Notes: generated from the sequence alone by a model not told the origin. A stretch of DNA of 64,000 nucleotides from Alistipes shahii WAL 8301 (GCF_025145845.1 NZ_CP102253.1:62001-126000); one strand, 5' to 3'. Positions 32,326-42,191 are shown, numbered from the stretch's first letter. A program made the numbers and translations.

Positions 32326-35160
32326 TTAGAAACGGAAATAGACATTCAGGTAATAGGTCGTACCGAACAGGTAGAAATACTTCGAGGGGAAGCGGCCGTA
32401 AATCTGCTCGCCGCCCTCGCCGCGGACCTTGCTCATACGCATCTGCTCGTAACCGCCCGTGCGGATGTCCTGATCGTTGAGGATGTTCTTCACCTCGAGG
32501 CTGAAGCCCAGCATGTAGACCCGGTGGATATACCAGTTCTTGCCGATATTGGCGCTCAACGTATATGCGCTGTCAAACTTCTCCTGCTTGCGGAGGGTCT
32601 TGATCGACGAGAGGGCCGATGCCTTCTGCGCATTGGTGGCCGTATTGGAAGTCAGCACATTCGTATAATACTTAATGGCGGTAGCCGTACGGTACATCGG
32701 GTTCATCGAAAGATAGATGTTGTCGTAGTAGTTGAAGTTCACACCGGCGAACCAGTTGCGCGGTCCGCGGTAGTCGAGACCGATGTTGAAAGCCAGCTGC
32801 GGCGAGCTTTCCACATGATAACCGTCCCAGTTGACCTTATCTTTCAGTACGATCTTGTCCACGTTGTCAACCGTCTGCACGAAGTTGGGATTCGACGTAT
32901 AGGTATAGTCGCCCCAGCTCAAGGCACCCACGACCGAGAGGCCGTTCCATACGGGAACCGAAAGGCCCAACTCAACGCCGTAGTAGCGTTTGTCGATGCC
33001 GCTCATGGCGAAGTTGGTGAACGAACTGCGGGTATCGTCGTAGAACGAGATGACCTTCGACTGGTCCTCGATCGTCGTATAGTATCCCGAAAGACGCGCC
33101 TTGATGTAGGGCAGGTTGAGGTTGTAGGTGAGGTCTGCGCCGAACACCTTCTCGGCCTTCAGCCCCGGCGTGGTCGTGTTGCGCGTACGGGGCGACACGA
33201 ATGCCGTCGCGAACTTGGGCGCCTGCTGCATGTAAGCCACATTGGCCTCGATCGAATGCGCTCCAGAGAACTTGTAGCCCAGCGCAAGTTTCGCATCGTA
33301 GGTCAGGTAGTCGAGTTTCTTCGAATCGCCTTTCGAATCGTTGGGGAACAATCCCTTGCGCCACATGCCCTCGCGGTACATGTTCGAGTAGCCGACCGAT
33401 CCGGAGACGCCCAGCGAGAAACCGCCGATGCCCCACGTGTAGTTGGCCCAGGCATTGGTTTCGAGCAGGTGCGCCCGGTAGTAGTAACCGTACTTGTCGC
33501 CGACACGGGCAATGCGGGCGTGCCCCGTAGCCCAGTAGTAATCCAGGTCGTTCTGGTAAGCCTCGGCGCTGGCCATGTCGCGCTCGGCGAACTTGTCGAT
33601 GTCATACCAATAGTCGCCGCCCAGCAGGTCCTTGATCTCCGAGTAGTAATTCGTGCGGTTGACGCGCAGGTTGGCGCCGCCGACGATGCGCATGTTGTGG
33701 CGCATGTTATGCTGCACGTTGACCGCCAGGTTGTAGTCCAGCTGGTCGGTGTGACGCTCCTCGATCATGTAGTTCGAACGACTGTTATTGCCCATCAGTT
33801 TGGACAGCACCGGATCGGTGTCGATATTCCGCATATTCGTCTGGAAGAATTTGTCGTAGTCGAGCATACCGTCCCACACGCCTTTCGCTATGGCGCCATC
33901 CATCGCGTAAAAATAGATCGTCTCGTCGGTGGTTATGCCCGGCACGATCTGCGTCTTATCCGAATTCGGCATATAGCGGTAGTAGTCGCCGCGGGGGTCC
34001 GCTCCGGCGTTCCACGTCAGGGCCGAATAGCCGTTCCTGCCGAAACGCAGCGACGTGGCGGCGTTCAGACGCGTGTTCTCCGACATGTCCCACGTATAGT
34101 TCAACATCACGATCGGCTCGTGGGTGTTGCGCACGCGCGAGTTGCGGAGCTTGCCGGCCTGGTAACCCACATTGGGGTTGTAGTAGTTGTTGCCGAACAG
34201 GGCGTAAGCCTCGTCGGTCGAAGCCTGCTGCGCGCCGCGCTCCGAAGGCGAAGCCAGCAGCGTCAACGCAAGGCGGTGGTTCTGTCCGAAAAGCTTCTCG
34301 GCCGAAGCGAAATAGGAATAGGAGTTGTAGTAAACGCCGTCCACATAGCCGTTGCCGCCCTGGCGGGTTCCCACCGAGAAGGCGTACGACCAGCCGTTGT
34401 CCAACTGTCCCGAGCCGTAGGAAACCATCGCACGGAAACGGTACATCTGGTTGCCGTTCGACACGCTCACGCGGAATCCCTTGCGCATCTGCGAGGCGCG
34501 GGCGTTGACGTTGGTCATGCCGCCGATGCCGCCGATGCCGAAATCCGACGCTTCGAGGCCCGTGTAGTTCTCCTGGTTACGCGTCGCGTCGTTCAGTCCG
34601 CTCCACAGCGACCAGGGACCGTAGCCCGTCATGGCGTCGTTGAAGCGGATGCCGTTCAGGTAGATGTCCGAGTACTGCGAATCGTAGCCGCGGACGTTGA
34701 AACGCATCTCGCTGAAACGGTACGATGCGATGTTGTTGAAGAGGTCCTTCGACGAAGAGAGCGACGAAGGCAGCACCTGCGTGTCCGACGACGAGGAGTC
34801 GCTGTCGAATTCGGCGAAAACGGCGTCGTCCAGAACCGCACTCTGCCCCGACGGCACGATGATCACCGACTTGAGGTCCTGCACATGCTCATTGCCCACG
34901 CGGACCATCAGGTTGAGGTCCTCGAAGTCGGGCGTAGAGAAGAGCACCGTGTAGCTGCCCGCAGGAAGATTCTCGAAGATGAAGTTGCCGTCCTTGTCGG
35001 TCATGGCCGTCAGACCCAGCGATTCGATCTTCACCTGTACATTGCTCAAGGCCACGCGACCGTTGCGCGAAACCACCTTACCGCGGATGCCTCCGTCCTG
35101 CGCATAGGACGTGAAGGTCACGGCGGCGAGCATCAGAATAAGTAGAACTTTGAGTTTCAT
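32326..35160 (-). CDS. TonB-dependent receptor (SusC-like)
   Basis: This 944-residue outer-membrane receptor has a signal peptide, an N-terminal carboxypeptidase-regulatory-like beta domain (about 22-105, 'GIRGKVVSRNGRVALSNVQVKI'), a plug domain (about 110-230) with 'FNVRGYDSQYSDIYLNGIRFNDA', and a 22-strand barrel ending 'FYLFGTTYYLNVYFRF'. It imports a ligand energised by TonB. No SusD gene is adjacent; instead it is flanked by the EEP-fold enzyme and a DUF5689 lipoprotein, suggesting nucleic-acid-derived ligands. Confidence 0.92.
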   Translation of the reverse strand: MKLKVLLILMLAAVTFTSYAQDGGIRGKVVSRNGRVALSNVQVKIESLGLTAMTDKDGNFIFENLPAGSYTVLFSTPDFEDLNLMVRVGNEHVQDLKSVIIVPSGQSAVLDDAVFAEFDSDSSSSDTQVLPSSLSSSKDLFNNIASYRFSEMRFNVRGYDSQYSDIYLNGIRFNDAMTGYGPWSLWSGLNDATRNQENYTGLEASDFGIGGIGGMTNVNARASQMRKGFRVSVSNGNQMYRFRAMVSYGSGQLDNGWSYAFSVGTRQGGNGYVDGVYYNSYSYFASAEKLFGQNHRLALTLLASPSERGAQQASTDEAYALFGNNYYNPNVGYQAGKLRNSRVRNTHEPIVMLNYTWDMSENTRLNAATSLRFGRNGYSALTWNAGADPRGDYYRYMPNSDKTQIVPGITTDETIYFYAMDGAIAKGVWDGMLDYDKFFQTNMRNIDTDPVLSKLMGNNSRSNYMIEERHTDQLDYNLAVNVQHNMRHNMRIVGGANLRVNRTNYYSEIKDLLGGDYWYDIDKFAERDMASAEAYQNDLDYYWATGHARIARVGDKYGYYYRAHLLETNAWANYTWGIGGFSLGVSGSVGYSNMYREGMWRKGLFPNDSKGDSKKLDYLTYDAKLALGYKFSGAHSIEANVAYMQQAPKFATAFVSPRTRNTTTPGLKAEKVFGADLTYNLNLPYIKARLSGYYTTIEDQSKVISFYDDTRSSFTNFAMSGIDKRYYGVELGLSVPVWNGLSVVGALSWGDYTYTSNPNFVQTVDNVDKIVLKDKVNWDGYHVESSPQLAFNIGLDYRGPRNWFAGVNFNYYDNIYLSMNPMYRTATAIKYYTNVLTSNTATNAQKASALSSIKTLRKQEKFDSAYTLSANIGKNWYIHRVYMLGFSLEVKNILNDQDIRTGGYEQMRMSKVRGEGGEQIYGRFPSKYFYLFGTTYYLNVYFRF

Positions 35161-35178
35161 ACAAATATTTTAGAGTGT

Positions 35179-36213
35179 TTATTTGGCGATGTAGATATAT
35201 ACGGGGAAGTGGTCGCTGAAACCGCCCTGGAAATCGTTGCCCACGAACGTACGCAGCGGATAGCCCTTGTACTGGCCCTCCTTCTGGATCATGTAGGGAC
35301 GGCGGAAGATGCCGCCGTAGAACTTCGAGTTGCCGGCGGGCTGGATTTTCAGGCTGCCCGTGGAACCGGTGGCGAGGTTCTCCGAAACGATGATGTTGTC
35401 GAACAGGTTCCACTCGTCGCGGTAAGCCAGCGTGCCGTAACCCGCTTTCAGCAGGCCGATGAAGGGGTTGAACATGTCGCCCTTGCCGACCTCCTTGATC
35501 TTGCCCTTGGCGTTGAGGCCCTCGACGATGCTGTCATCCGTGGCATCGTCGTTCAGGTCGCCCATGACGACCACCTTCGTGGCCGGGTTGGCGGCGGTCA
35601 CCGAGTCGACGATGTGCTTCACCTGCTTGGCGGCAGCCAGACGCTTGGGGGCCGAAGCCTCCTTGCCGCCCAGACGCGAAGGCCAGTGGCTCACGAGGAA
35701 GAAGAACGGCTCGCTGTCGATCGTGCCCCACATCGTGACGAAATCACGCGTCCTGAAGTTGGGCAGTTCCGGCATCTTGAACGGAATGGCGGCGCTTCCC
35801 TCCAGCTTGAAAACGTCGGGACGGTAGTAGAACGCCACGTCGACGCCGCGTGCGTCGGGCGAATCGTAATGCACGATGCGGTAGTTGCCGGGCGCGAGTT
35901 TCGGCTGCGCGATCACATCCTCCATCACCGAGCGGTTCTCGATCTCCGAAACGCCGATCACCACGGGATAATCCTTATCCTCGGCGGCGATGTCGAACAA
36001 CACCCGTTCGAGGTTCCCGATTTTCCTGGTGTACTTGGCCGAGTTCCACTTCTTGGGTCCTTCGGGCGTGAACTCCTCATCGAGGACGCCGGGATCGTGA
36101 ATGGTGTCGAACAGGTTCTCGAAGTTGTAGAAGACCACTTTGTAGGGCTTCTGCGCGAAGCATGCCACCGCGATCAGCGAGGCAAACAGTCCTGTCAAAA
36201 AGATTCTCTTCAT
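35179..36213 (-). CDS. Exported endonuclease/exonuclease/phosphatase family protein
   Basis: This 344-residue protein has a signal peptide (MKRIFLTGLFASLIAVACFAQ) and an EEP (DNase I/exonuclease III-like) fold. Visible motifs are 'VVFYNFENLFDT' (metal Asn and Glu-bearing strand), 'VIGVSEIENRSVMEDV' (catalytic Glu), 'VVMGDLNDDATD' (Asp-x-Asn) and 'GFSDHFPVYIYI' (terminal Asp-His). It should hydrolyse phosphodiester or phosphomonoester bonds in the periplasm or outside. It lies between a nuclease lipoprotein and a TonB receptor, 18 nt before the latter. Confidence 0.92.
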   Translation of the reverse strand: MKRIFLTGLFASLIAVACFAQKPYKVVFYNFENLFDTIHDPGVLDEEFTPEGPKKWNSAKYTRKIGNLERVLFDIAAEDKDYPVVIGVSEIENRSVMEDVIAQPKLAPGNYRIVHYDSPDARGVDVAFYYRPDVFKLEGSAAIPFKMPELPNFRTRDFVTMWGTIDSEPFFFLVSHWPSRLGGKEASAPKRLAAAKQVKHIVDSVTAANPATKVVVMGDLNDDATDDSIVEGLNAKGKIKEVGKGDMFNPFIGLLKAGYGTLAYRDEWNLFDNIIVSENLATGSTGSLKIQPAGNSKFYGGIFRRPYMIQKEGQYKGYPLRTFVGNDFQGGFSDHFPVYIYIAK

Positions 36214-36257
36214 AAACGATTTTTGTTGTTAAGGTTCAATTCATTGTATCATAATCC

Positions 36258-37487
36258 CTACCAGTCGGCGAGGTTCTTCTGGCTTTTCACCGCATCGGCC
36301 ACGGCCGGGTCGAGGTTGCGGAAGAACTTGAAGCCCGTCAGCTCCTCGATCTCCTTCACCGAACGGACAGCCGATTCGATCGACGTGGCGGCTCCGGCGT
36401 CATCGTTGGTGAACACGAAGCCGATGGCTTTCAGTTCATCCGCCTTGAATTGAGAGATCTGCCGGTTCTGGTTGCCCCGCTGGCGCAGCAGCACTTTCCA
36501 GCAATGCGACGGCACGGCGATCGGTCCGTTGGCATTGTCGATGGTCTTCGTGCTCTTGAAAGCGGCTCCCGTCACCACATAGAGCGTATCGTAGGTCTGC
36601 AAGCCTCCCCAGCCACGGACTTTGCCCTCCAGCGAGGCCCAGATATTCTGATTCAGCGTGCTGTTCTGGGGCATCATGTTGGTGCCGTAGTAAGTCATCC
36701 GGTTCGGCTCGTAATTGTTGTAACGCGAAGCCTGCGGAAGCATGTGCCCGCGGTCGTAACCCCCTGCACCGTAACCGCGGCCGTTGCCGCCTGTCCCGAT
36801 GTATTGCTGGTCGCGGGTGGGAATCACGGGCAGCTGGTCATTGGGATCGTAATTGAAATCGTTGACCCGGCTCAAAACGGGCGTTTCGTAGACCTTCTTG
36901 AAGATCGGATAAGCCACCCAATGCGAAATATGCCGGTCGACATCGTAGCATACCGAATAGTTGCGCAGTTTTCCGCCCGGAAAGAACTGATTGCTCACAA
37001 ACGTCGCATAATAGGTCTTATAGATATAAGCGTCGTCGGAACGATATTCGGGCTGCTCGCCCCACGAACGGTCGTAGTCGATGAAGCCCGCGGCCCTCTG
37101 CGTCAGCGTCAGGGAGGTGGAATAACCGTTGGTATAGGTTACGTCGATCCGCGCCGTGCGGTCGTCGTCGGAATTGTTTTTGTCCAAATAGAGGTAGGCC
37201 GGGTCCCCGACGTTTCCGCCGGCGGAGGATACCTGCTTATTCAAATCGAACGAACACCACTCCGCATCCCCGCCCTGCGAGACGATCGTCGCCTCGAAGG
37301 TGATGCCCGACGGGCCTTGGGTCGAAATCTTGTTCGTTGTGGTTGAACTGCTCACGGTCTCTGCAACGAGCGTCGCGAGGGACTCCTTGTCGCCCCCGTC
37401 GTCCTTGTCGCCGCATCCCGCAAACAGGACAAGCATCGCCGACATCGTCACGAGCAGCATGCCTATCTGTTTAATTTTCAACATCAT
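36258..37487 (-). CDS. BACON-domain DNA/RNA non-specific endonuclease, lipoprotein
   Basis: This 409-residue lipoprotein (lipobox 'VLFAGC') has a BACON-like beta-sandwich at about residues 35-135 and a betabetaalpha-metal nuclease domain at about 150-400. The catalytic DRGH motif is clear (DRGHMLPQASR), followed by the Mg-binding Asn/Glu region 'NMMPQNSTLNQNIWASLE'. It is a NucA/Serratia-type enzyme that cleaves DNA and RNA, presumably displayed at the cell surface. It is followed 44 nt later by the EEP-fold enzyme gene. Confidence 0.93.
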   Translation of the reverse strand: MMLKIKQIGMLLVTMSAMLVLFAGCGDKDDGGDKESLATLVAETVSSSTTTNKISTQGPSGITFEATIVSQGGDAEWCSFDLNKQVSSAGGNVGDPAYLYLDKNNSDDDRTARIDVTYTNGYSTSLTLTQRAAGFIDYDRSWGEQPEYRSDDAYIYKTYYATFVSNQFFPGGKLRNYSVCYDVDRHISHWVAYPIFKKVYETPVLSRVNDFNYDPNDQLPVIPTRDQQYIGTGGNGRGYGAGGYDRGHMLPQASRYNNYEPNRMTYYGTNMMPQNSTLNQNIWASLEGKVRGWGGLQTYDTLYVVTGAAFKSTKTIDNANGPIAVPSHCWKVLLRQRGNQNRQISQFKADELKAIGFVFTNDDAGAATSIESAVRSVKEIEELTGFKFFRNLDPAVADAVKSQKNLADW

Positions 37488-37527
37488 TCAGAATAAAGTA
37501 TAACATTTGGTCCGCAGACCCATTTAG

Positions 37528-37575
37528 AAACCAAACTCTTGACGGGGAGTTATCCCCGCCAAGAGTGGTTGGTTT
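37528..37575. terminator. Hairpin between the BACON lipoprotein and nuclease genes
   Basis: AAACC, CTCTTG and CGGGG segments (37528-37547) pair with CCCCG, CAAGAG and GGTTT (37554-37575) with small bulges. It may terminate or attenuate transcription within the operon, so the upstream lipoprotein could be made in excess. Confidence 0.65.
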
Positions 37576-37600
37576 TACAAGTCGGTTTCCTCGACTGTTG

Positions 37601-39937
37601 TTATTTTGCCAGGAAGAATACAACACCGGCAACACCAGACGTATTCATCGTCGCATACGACCGAATATATTTCGACATAGCTCCAGTCGATGTCATCATA
37701 ATAGACGCAAATGCTTTTGCGGTTGCCTTAACACCATCAGTGTCATCAGTAAACGTCCAATAGTTATCGCCCGCAGAATCAGCCAATACAAGTTGATTCT
37801 TACCGGCAGCACCAACTGTCAGATATTTTTCACCATACTTAATATAATAAGCATTAGAAACACCGCTTACAGCTACAAGTGAAATCTCTGCACCTGCGGC
37901 ATCATCAGCAACAAATGCACCCGTTGCCTCGGTATATGAATAAGGAACTGTCTCACACTGCTTATTGGTAAGTACTCCTGTCCAAGTCTGATATTTACCA
38001 TTAACAAGGCCTGCCAGATAGCCCGTTCCTTCTTTCAGATCGGCAACCTTTTCAATCTTCGCATAGCCAGAACCGCTCGTAGGCGCAGCCTGCTTCAGAG
38101 CAACCGTTGCAACCGTCGCACCGGCAACTTTGGCAACCAGATTGGCCGTATAGGCTGTCTTATCCGTGTTGTCGCCTTTCGCGCTTACGACGATGGTGTT
38201 ATCAGTCTTGGCGCCGAGCGAGAACTTGTCGACATTCGTACCCTCGATTGCGAACGTTACAGCCGAAGCCGTCGTGTTGGTAACCGTATAGTTGAGCGTT
38301 TGAGCCACGGGAGAGGTTGCAGCGAACTGCTGGGGAGCGGAGATTTTAACAATCGGCGTCGAAGAATCGACCGTCACCGACGTAGCCATCGTCTGGAGAT
38401 AGTTGGCCGTACCGCCGAGCAGCCAGCCTTCGACAGTCACCGGTTTGCCATTAAACGACGCCCACTCCGATTTGCCATAGGCAACAGAGCCTTTCGTGGT
38501 CGTACCGGCGATAACGACATTGTAATAGTTGCCGCTGACAGTAAACTCACCGTTGTATTTCACATACTTGTACACAGCCTTATTTTCCAAGGCCGTTGCG
38601 ATATAGGCCGTGACAGCCGTGCCGTCCATCACCTCGGGAGCAGGCGTGTTATAGCTGCCCGTGCCGGTCTTGGCGACCGAAAGACCCTCCTTGCCGAACT
38701 GAATGACGCCATTCCGCAATTCGGTCGTTCCCTTAACGGTAACGGCATCGTTAACAGCTACCGCAGGAGCCTCGCCAAGGAACGCCAGCATGACACCCGA
38801 CGCATCGCCGATCAGGATACCCTGCGTGTGCATGGCTACGACCGTAGCGGCGACCTCGTAGTTCTTGCCGGCTCCGGCTGCGATAGCCTCGGCAACCGTA
38901 CCCTTCGTATAATCCACCGAAGGAACGACGAGTTCCGAACCGTTGCCGCCTTCATAAAGTTTGAAGTCGTCGATACGCAGACCGTGGTTTTCAAGTCCTG
39001 CATAGCCGTCGAAACGAACCCAGATCTTGTCGGTCGAAACACCGGCGGGCAGTTTGAATTCGGCGGTGCAGAGATACCAGTAGCCGGAAGCGACTTTTTT
39101 GACTTTCAGAGCAACGGGAGCATAGCTCGAACCATCGGTAGACACCGAGAACCGAATCGTTTCATCCGTCATGTCGCCCAGCACTACGCCATTGGAATAG
39201 TTAATCTGTTGAGCGGCAGTAAACGTGAAGGTGAAATTGGTGTTCGATGCGATATTGATGTCATTGATGTTGAAAACCGAAGTCGATTTGTTCATCGAAA
39301 CATAGGGAGGACCCGTAACTACCGTCGTTTCATCCTCGGCAGGATCGAAAACCTTGCCGCTGTTGGCTACCGAAGCGCTGTTGCCGGTGTAAGTAACGGC
39401 CTTCTGATCGAGCGAACCGCCGCGGGTCCAACCTTCGAACTTGTCCACATAAGGCCAGTAGCCATCGACTTTCTCGACCTTCGTGCCGCAGTTCTCGCTG
39501 TAAAGAGCGTTACCCGTCGGAACATCGCTGTCGCTCTGTACGACCGTGATCGTAGCCTCGTCCGTAAGCGGGAAGCCCTCGACCGTGGAGCTGGCGGTCA
39601 GAACAAGGATTGCGCTGCGCTCTCCCGAAGCCTGACCCAGCGTGAAGGTAAGCTGCGTCGTACCGGTCTTGCCCGACATCGCGCTGGGAGTAACCCACTG
39701 CGAATCCCCGGAGTTCTTGAATGTCAGGGTCCAGTCGCCTTTCGAAACGACCTCGACCGTCTGTTCGAGCTTGCCGCCCTCGAGTTTCCCGGCGACAGTC
39801 ACCGACTCGCCGCCGTTCACGGTAATTTCGGGCATGCCCGAATAACCGCCCTCTTCGTCATCGTCCGAACATGCGCTAAAAGCCGTCACGGCCAGCGCTG
39901 CACAGAACAATGTCTTCCAAAAATTTACTACTTTCAT
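37601..39937 (-). CDS. Large BACON/choice-of-anchor-J surface lipoprotein
   Basis: This 778-residue lipoprotein (lipobox 'AFSAC') has several beta domains in series. A BACON domain (about 35-135) comes first, then a jelly-roll/choice-of-anchor-J-like domain (about 145-330, 'YSENCGTKVE...GW.RGG'). Two OB-like domains follow (about 340-510, 'YEVAATVVAMHTQGILIGDASGVML'), then an Ig/BACON-like domain (about 520-620) and a C-terminal trefoil-like domain. No catalytic motif is seen. It is the first gene after a strong promoter and probably binds extracellular ligand for the nuclease/TonB system. Confidence 0.82.
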   Translation of the reverse strand: MKVVNFWKTLFCAALAVTAFSACSDDDEEGGYSGMPEITVNGGESVTVAGKLEGGKLEQTVEVVSKGDWTLTFKNSGDSQWVTPSAMSGKTGTTQLTFTLGQASGERSAILVLTASSTVEGFPLTDEATITVVQSDSDVPTGNALYSENCGTKVEKVDGYWPYVDKFEGWTRGGSLDQKAVTYTGNSASVANSGKVFDPAEDETTVVTGPPYVSMNKSTSVFNINDINIASNTNFTFTFTAAQQINYSNGVVLGDMTDETIRFSVSTDGSSYAPVALKVKKVASGYWYLCTAEFKLPAGVSTDKIWVRFDGYAGLENHGLRIDDFKLYEGGNGSELVVPSVDYTKGTVAEAIAAGAGKNYEVAATVVAMHTQGILIGDASGVMLAFLGEAPAVAVNDAVTVKGTTELRNGVIQFGKEGLSVAKTGTGSYNTPAPEVMDGTAVTAYIATALENKAVYKYVKYNGEFTVSGNYYNVVIAGTTTKGSVAYGKSEWASFNGKPVTVEGWLLGGTANYLQTMATSVTVDSSTPIVKISAPQQFAATSPVAQTLNYTVTNTTASAVTFAIEGTNVDKFSLGAKTDNTIVVSAKGDNTDKTAYTANLVAKVAGATVATVALKQAAPTSGSGYAKIEKVADLKEGTGYLAGLVNGKYQTWTGVLTNKQCETVPYSYTEATGAFVADDAAGAEISLVAVSGVSNAYYIKYGEKYLTVGAAGKNQLVLADSAGDNYWTFTDDTDGVKATAKAFASIMMTSTGAMSKYIRSYATMNTSGVAGVVFFLAK

Positions 39938-40017
39938 AGAGTTGAGTGTTAGTTAAAAAATGTATTGTTTGTAGCCAAAATTCTTTAAATTCACTACATA
40001 ATGACAATATTATGCCT

Positions 40018-40048
40018 CAAAGTTAAAATTATTTTCCGGACCTGCAAA
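40018..40048 (-). promoter_or_regulatory. Promoter of the nuclease/TonB receptor operon
   Basis: On the minus strand TTTG (40045-40048) and TAACTTTG (40018-40025) are separated by 19 nt, an excellent match to the Bacteroidota consensus. The interval 39938-40183 is otherwise AT-rich non-coding. Confidence 0.8.
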
Positions 40049-40183
40049 GGTTTGTAACATTCTTTTAATAATCAGATCGGTCCGAATTGCAACCCTTTTC
40101 CGTCCGAACAGCAGTTCGCCGACGGGGACAGAAGACCCGGAACATGCGCTCGGGCATACTCCGGGTCAGCAGTATCCGCTCGA

Positions 40184-40651
40184 TCAGCGTATTCTGTCGG
40201 CTGCGCGCACCAGCAGTTCGTCGCGGAAAATCGCACGGGCCGCCAAATAGGCAAACAGCAGGCAGACCAGAGGCAGCACAATGGCGGGCTTGAAGCCCTG
40301 CGTATGGAACGTCAGGTCGGAGAAGACCCGCCAGCTCAAAAAGTAATAGACGCCTTCCATCACCAGCGAGCCTAACAGCAACACCATTTCCACCACACAG
40401 AGGCGTATTTGCAGCAAACGGCGACGGAACAGGAAAATCGTCACCAGCGGCAGCGCACAGGCCAGCGCCAGCAGGACGCCCATATAGACGGTGGACTGGA
40501 CAAGCTCCCCTTCGGCGGTTTTCAACCCGAAGGCGTAAAGCCCGAACTCGCCGGCGTCACCCGCAAACCACGCCAGCCCCGAAAAGAGCGTCACGGCCAT
40601 AAGCGCCGCAATGATCAGCAAATAAAGCGTTTGGATTCGTTGTATCATCAT
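40184..40651 (-). CDS. DUF4293 family membrane protein
   Basis: This 155-residue protein has four membrane helices and the DUF4293 start 'MIQRIQTLYLLIIAALMAVTLF'. The family is specific to Bacteroidota and of unknown function. Its start abuts the stop of the GT2 gene, so it is translationally coupled to it. Confidence 0.88.
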   Translation of the reverse strand: MMIQRIQTLYLLIIAALMAVTLFSGLAWFAGDAGEFGLYAFGLKTAEGELVQSTVYMGVLLALACALPLVTIFLFRRRLLQIRLCVVEMVLLLGSLVMEGVYYFLSWRVFSDLTFHTQGFKPAIVLPLVCLLFAYLAARAIFRDELLVRAADRIR

Positions 40652-41608
40652 TTACAAAGTTTTGTCGATCAGGTATTTGTTCCGCTCGGAAGACCCTCTG
40701 TTGATCAGCTCGCCCAAAAATCCGGCCAAAAACAGCTGAACGCCGAGAATTACGGCCAAAATCGCCAGATAAAACAGCGGCTGGTCCGTAACCGCCCGCA
40801 GGGGCAGGGCGCGGCTCTGCTTCCAGAGCTTCTCGGCGATGATCCACACCGTCGTGCCGCCGCCCATGAGGAACATCAGCGTTCCGAGGCTGCCGAAGAA
40901 GTACATCGGCGAACGCCCGAAATGCGTCATAAACAGCACCGTGATCAGGTCCAGATACCCTTTCACCGTGCGTTCGAGGCCGAATTTCGAACTGCCGTAC
41001 TTGCGGGCGCGATGGTCGACGACCTTCTCGCCGATGCGGCCGAACCCGGCCTGCTTGGCCAGGAACGGAATGAAGCGGTGCATCTCGCCGTAGACCTCGA
41101 TGGCCTTCACCACCTTGCGGCGGTAGGCTTTCAGCCCGCAGTTGAAATCGTGGAGCCGGATGCCCGACGCGGCCCGGGCCGTCCAGTTGAAGAATTTGCT
41201 GGGCCAGCGTTTGCCGATCGGGTCGTGGCGTTTCTTTTTCCACCCCGAGACCAGGTCGTAGCCCTCTTCGAGGATCATGCGGCGCAGCTCGGGGATTTCG
41301 TCGGGCGAATCCTGCAAGTCGGCGTCCATCGTAATGACGACCTCGCCTTCCGCAGCCGCGAATCCGCAGTAGAGGGCCGCGGACTTGCCGTAGTTGCGCG
41401 CGAAACCGATGCCCCGGATGGCCGGATACTGCGTCTTGAGCCGTTCGACCTCCTCCCACGAGCCGTCCGACGAACCGTCGTCGATCAGAATAAGCTCGTA
41501 CGAAAACCCGTTTTCGCGCATCACGCGGTCGATCCATGCCGCCAGTTCGGGCAGGGACTCCGCCTCGTTGTAGAGCGGCACGACGACCGATATATTCAGT
41601 TTATCCAT
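40652..41608 (-). CDS. GT2 glycosyltransferase (GtrB/ArnC-like)
   Basis: This 318-residue enzyme has a GT-A domain (residues about 1-230) with 'SVVVPLYNEAESLPEL', 'ILIDDGSSDGSWEEV', the DxD-type 'MDADLQDSPDEI' and 'HDFNCGLKAYRRKV', followed by two C-terminal membrane helices (about 235-260 and 270-300). This layout belongs to polyprenyl-phosphate glycosyltransferases that load a sugar onto undecaprenyl phosphate. It lies 2 nt after the DUF4199 gene, a common pairing in Bacteroidota. Confidence 0.93.
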   Translation of the reverse strand: MDKLNISVVVPLYNEAESLPELAAWIDRVMRENGFSYELILIDDGSSDGSWEEVERLKTQYPAIRGIGFARNYGKSAALYCGFAAAEGEVVITMDADLQDSPDEIPELRRMILEEGYDLVSGWKKKRHDPIGKRWPSKFFNWTARAASGIRLHDFNCGLKAYRRKVVKAIEVYGEMHRFIPFLAKQAGFGRIGEKVVDHRARKYGSSKFGLERTVKGYLDLITVLFMTHFGRSPMYFFGSLGTLMFLMGGGTTVWIIAEKLWKQSRALPLRAVTDQPLFYLAILAVILGVQLFLAGFLGELINRGSSERNKYLIDKTL

Positions 41609-41610
41609 CC

Positions 41611-42126
41611 TTATTGGTTAGTGCCTTCCGAGAAAACGTCGGGATCACGCTTGGTGAAGGCAGCAATAAACAGACCGAAAAAGCCGCCCTTGATAGCCGA
41701 GGCGAGCATTCCGCTGAAGAGCTGCACCAGCGGCGAACGCATCAGTTTCATCATCATCTCGATCTGGTCGCCCGTGTAGAACCCGGTGTTCTCCAGCATG
41801 GCGATCGATGGACCGATCATCGCCTCGTATCTGGCCGCAAAGAGCCAGTTGGAGGCGACGCCCATGAAGGCTCCCTCGATAAACCCGGCGCAGAGCATCA
41901 CGCTGACCATGAAACCCAGGCACTGCCCGTAGCCGTATCCCCTGGCTCCGAAGCGTTCCGCGCGGCGTTTGGTGAGATACCCCAGCAGCAGGACGAAAAT
42001 GACGAGCGACAGCAGGGACAGCAGCGTGTTCTGCACGTAAAAGCCCAGCACGTCGAAAAGGATCGCGACCAGAGCCATGATCACGCCGTATTTCGCGGCA
42101 TCGTTCCAGAAATTCTTCTTCTCCAT
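41611..42126 (-). CDS. DUF4199 domain membrane protein
   Basis: This 171-residue protein has four membrane helices matching DUF4199 ('AAKYGVIMALVAILFDVLGFY', 'GYGQCLGFMVSVMLCAGFIEG'). The function is unknown; it is regularly found beside GT2 enzymes in Bacteroidota and could be an accessory subunit. It overlaps nothing and precedes the GT2 gene by 2 nt. Confidence 0.88.
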   Translation of the reverse strand: MEKKNFWNDAAKYGVIMALVAILFDVLGFYVQNTLLSLLSLVIFVLLLGYLTKRRAERFGARGYGYGQCLGFMVSVMLCAGFIEGAFMGVASNWLFAARYEAMIGPSIAMLENTGFYTGDQIEMMMKLMRSPLVQLFSGMLASAIKGGFFGLFIAAFTKRDPDVFSEGTNQ

Positions 42127-42191
42127 TTTTCTATTTTGTTTTTAACACTCCGAGGCGCCAGCCTTGCCGCGCGGCGGCATCAAGCCCCTCT

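Noticed and set aside
31762..35145. 1127-codon frame opposite the TonB receptor
   Set aside because: Spans two genes on the other strand, is rich in Val/His/Arg and has no domain.
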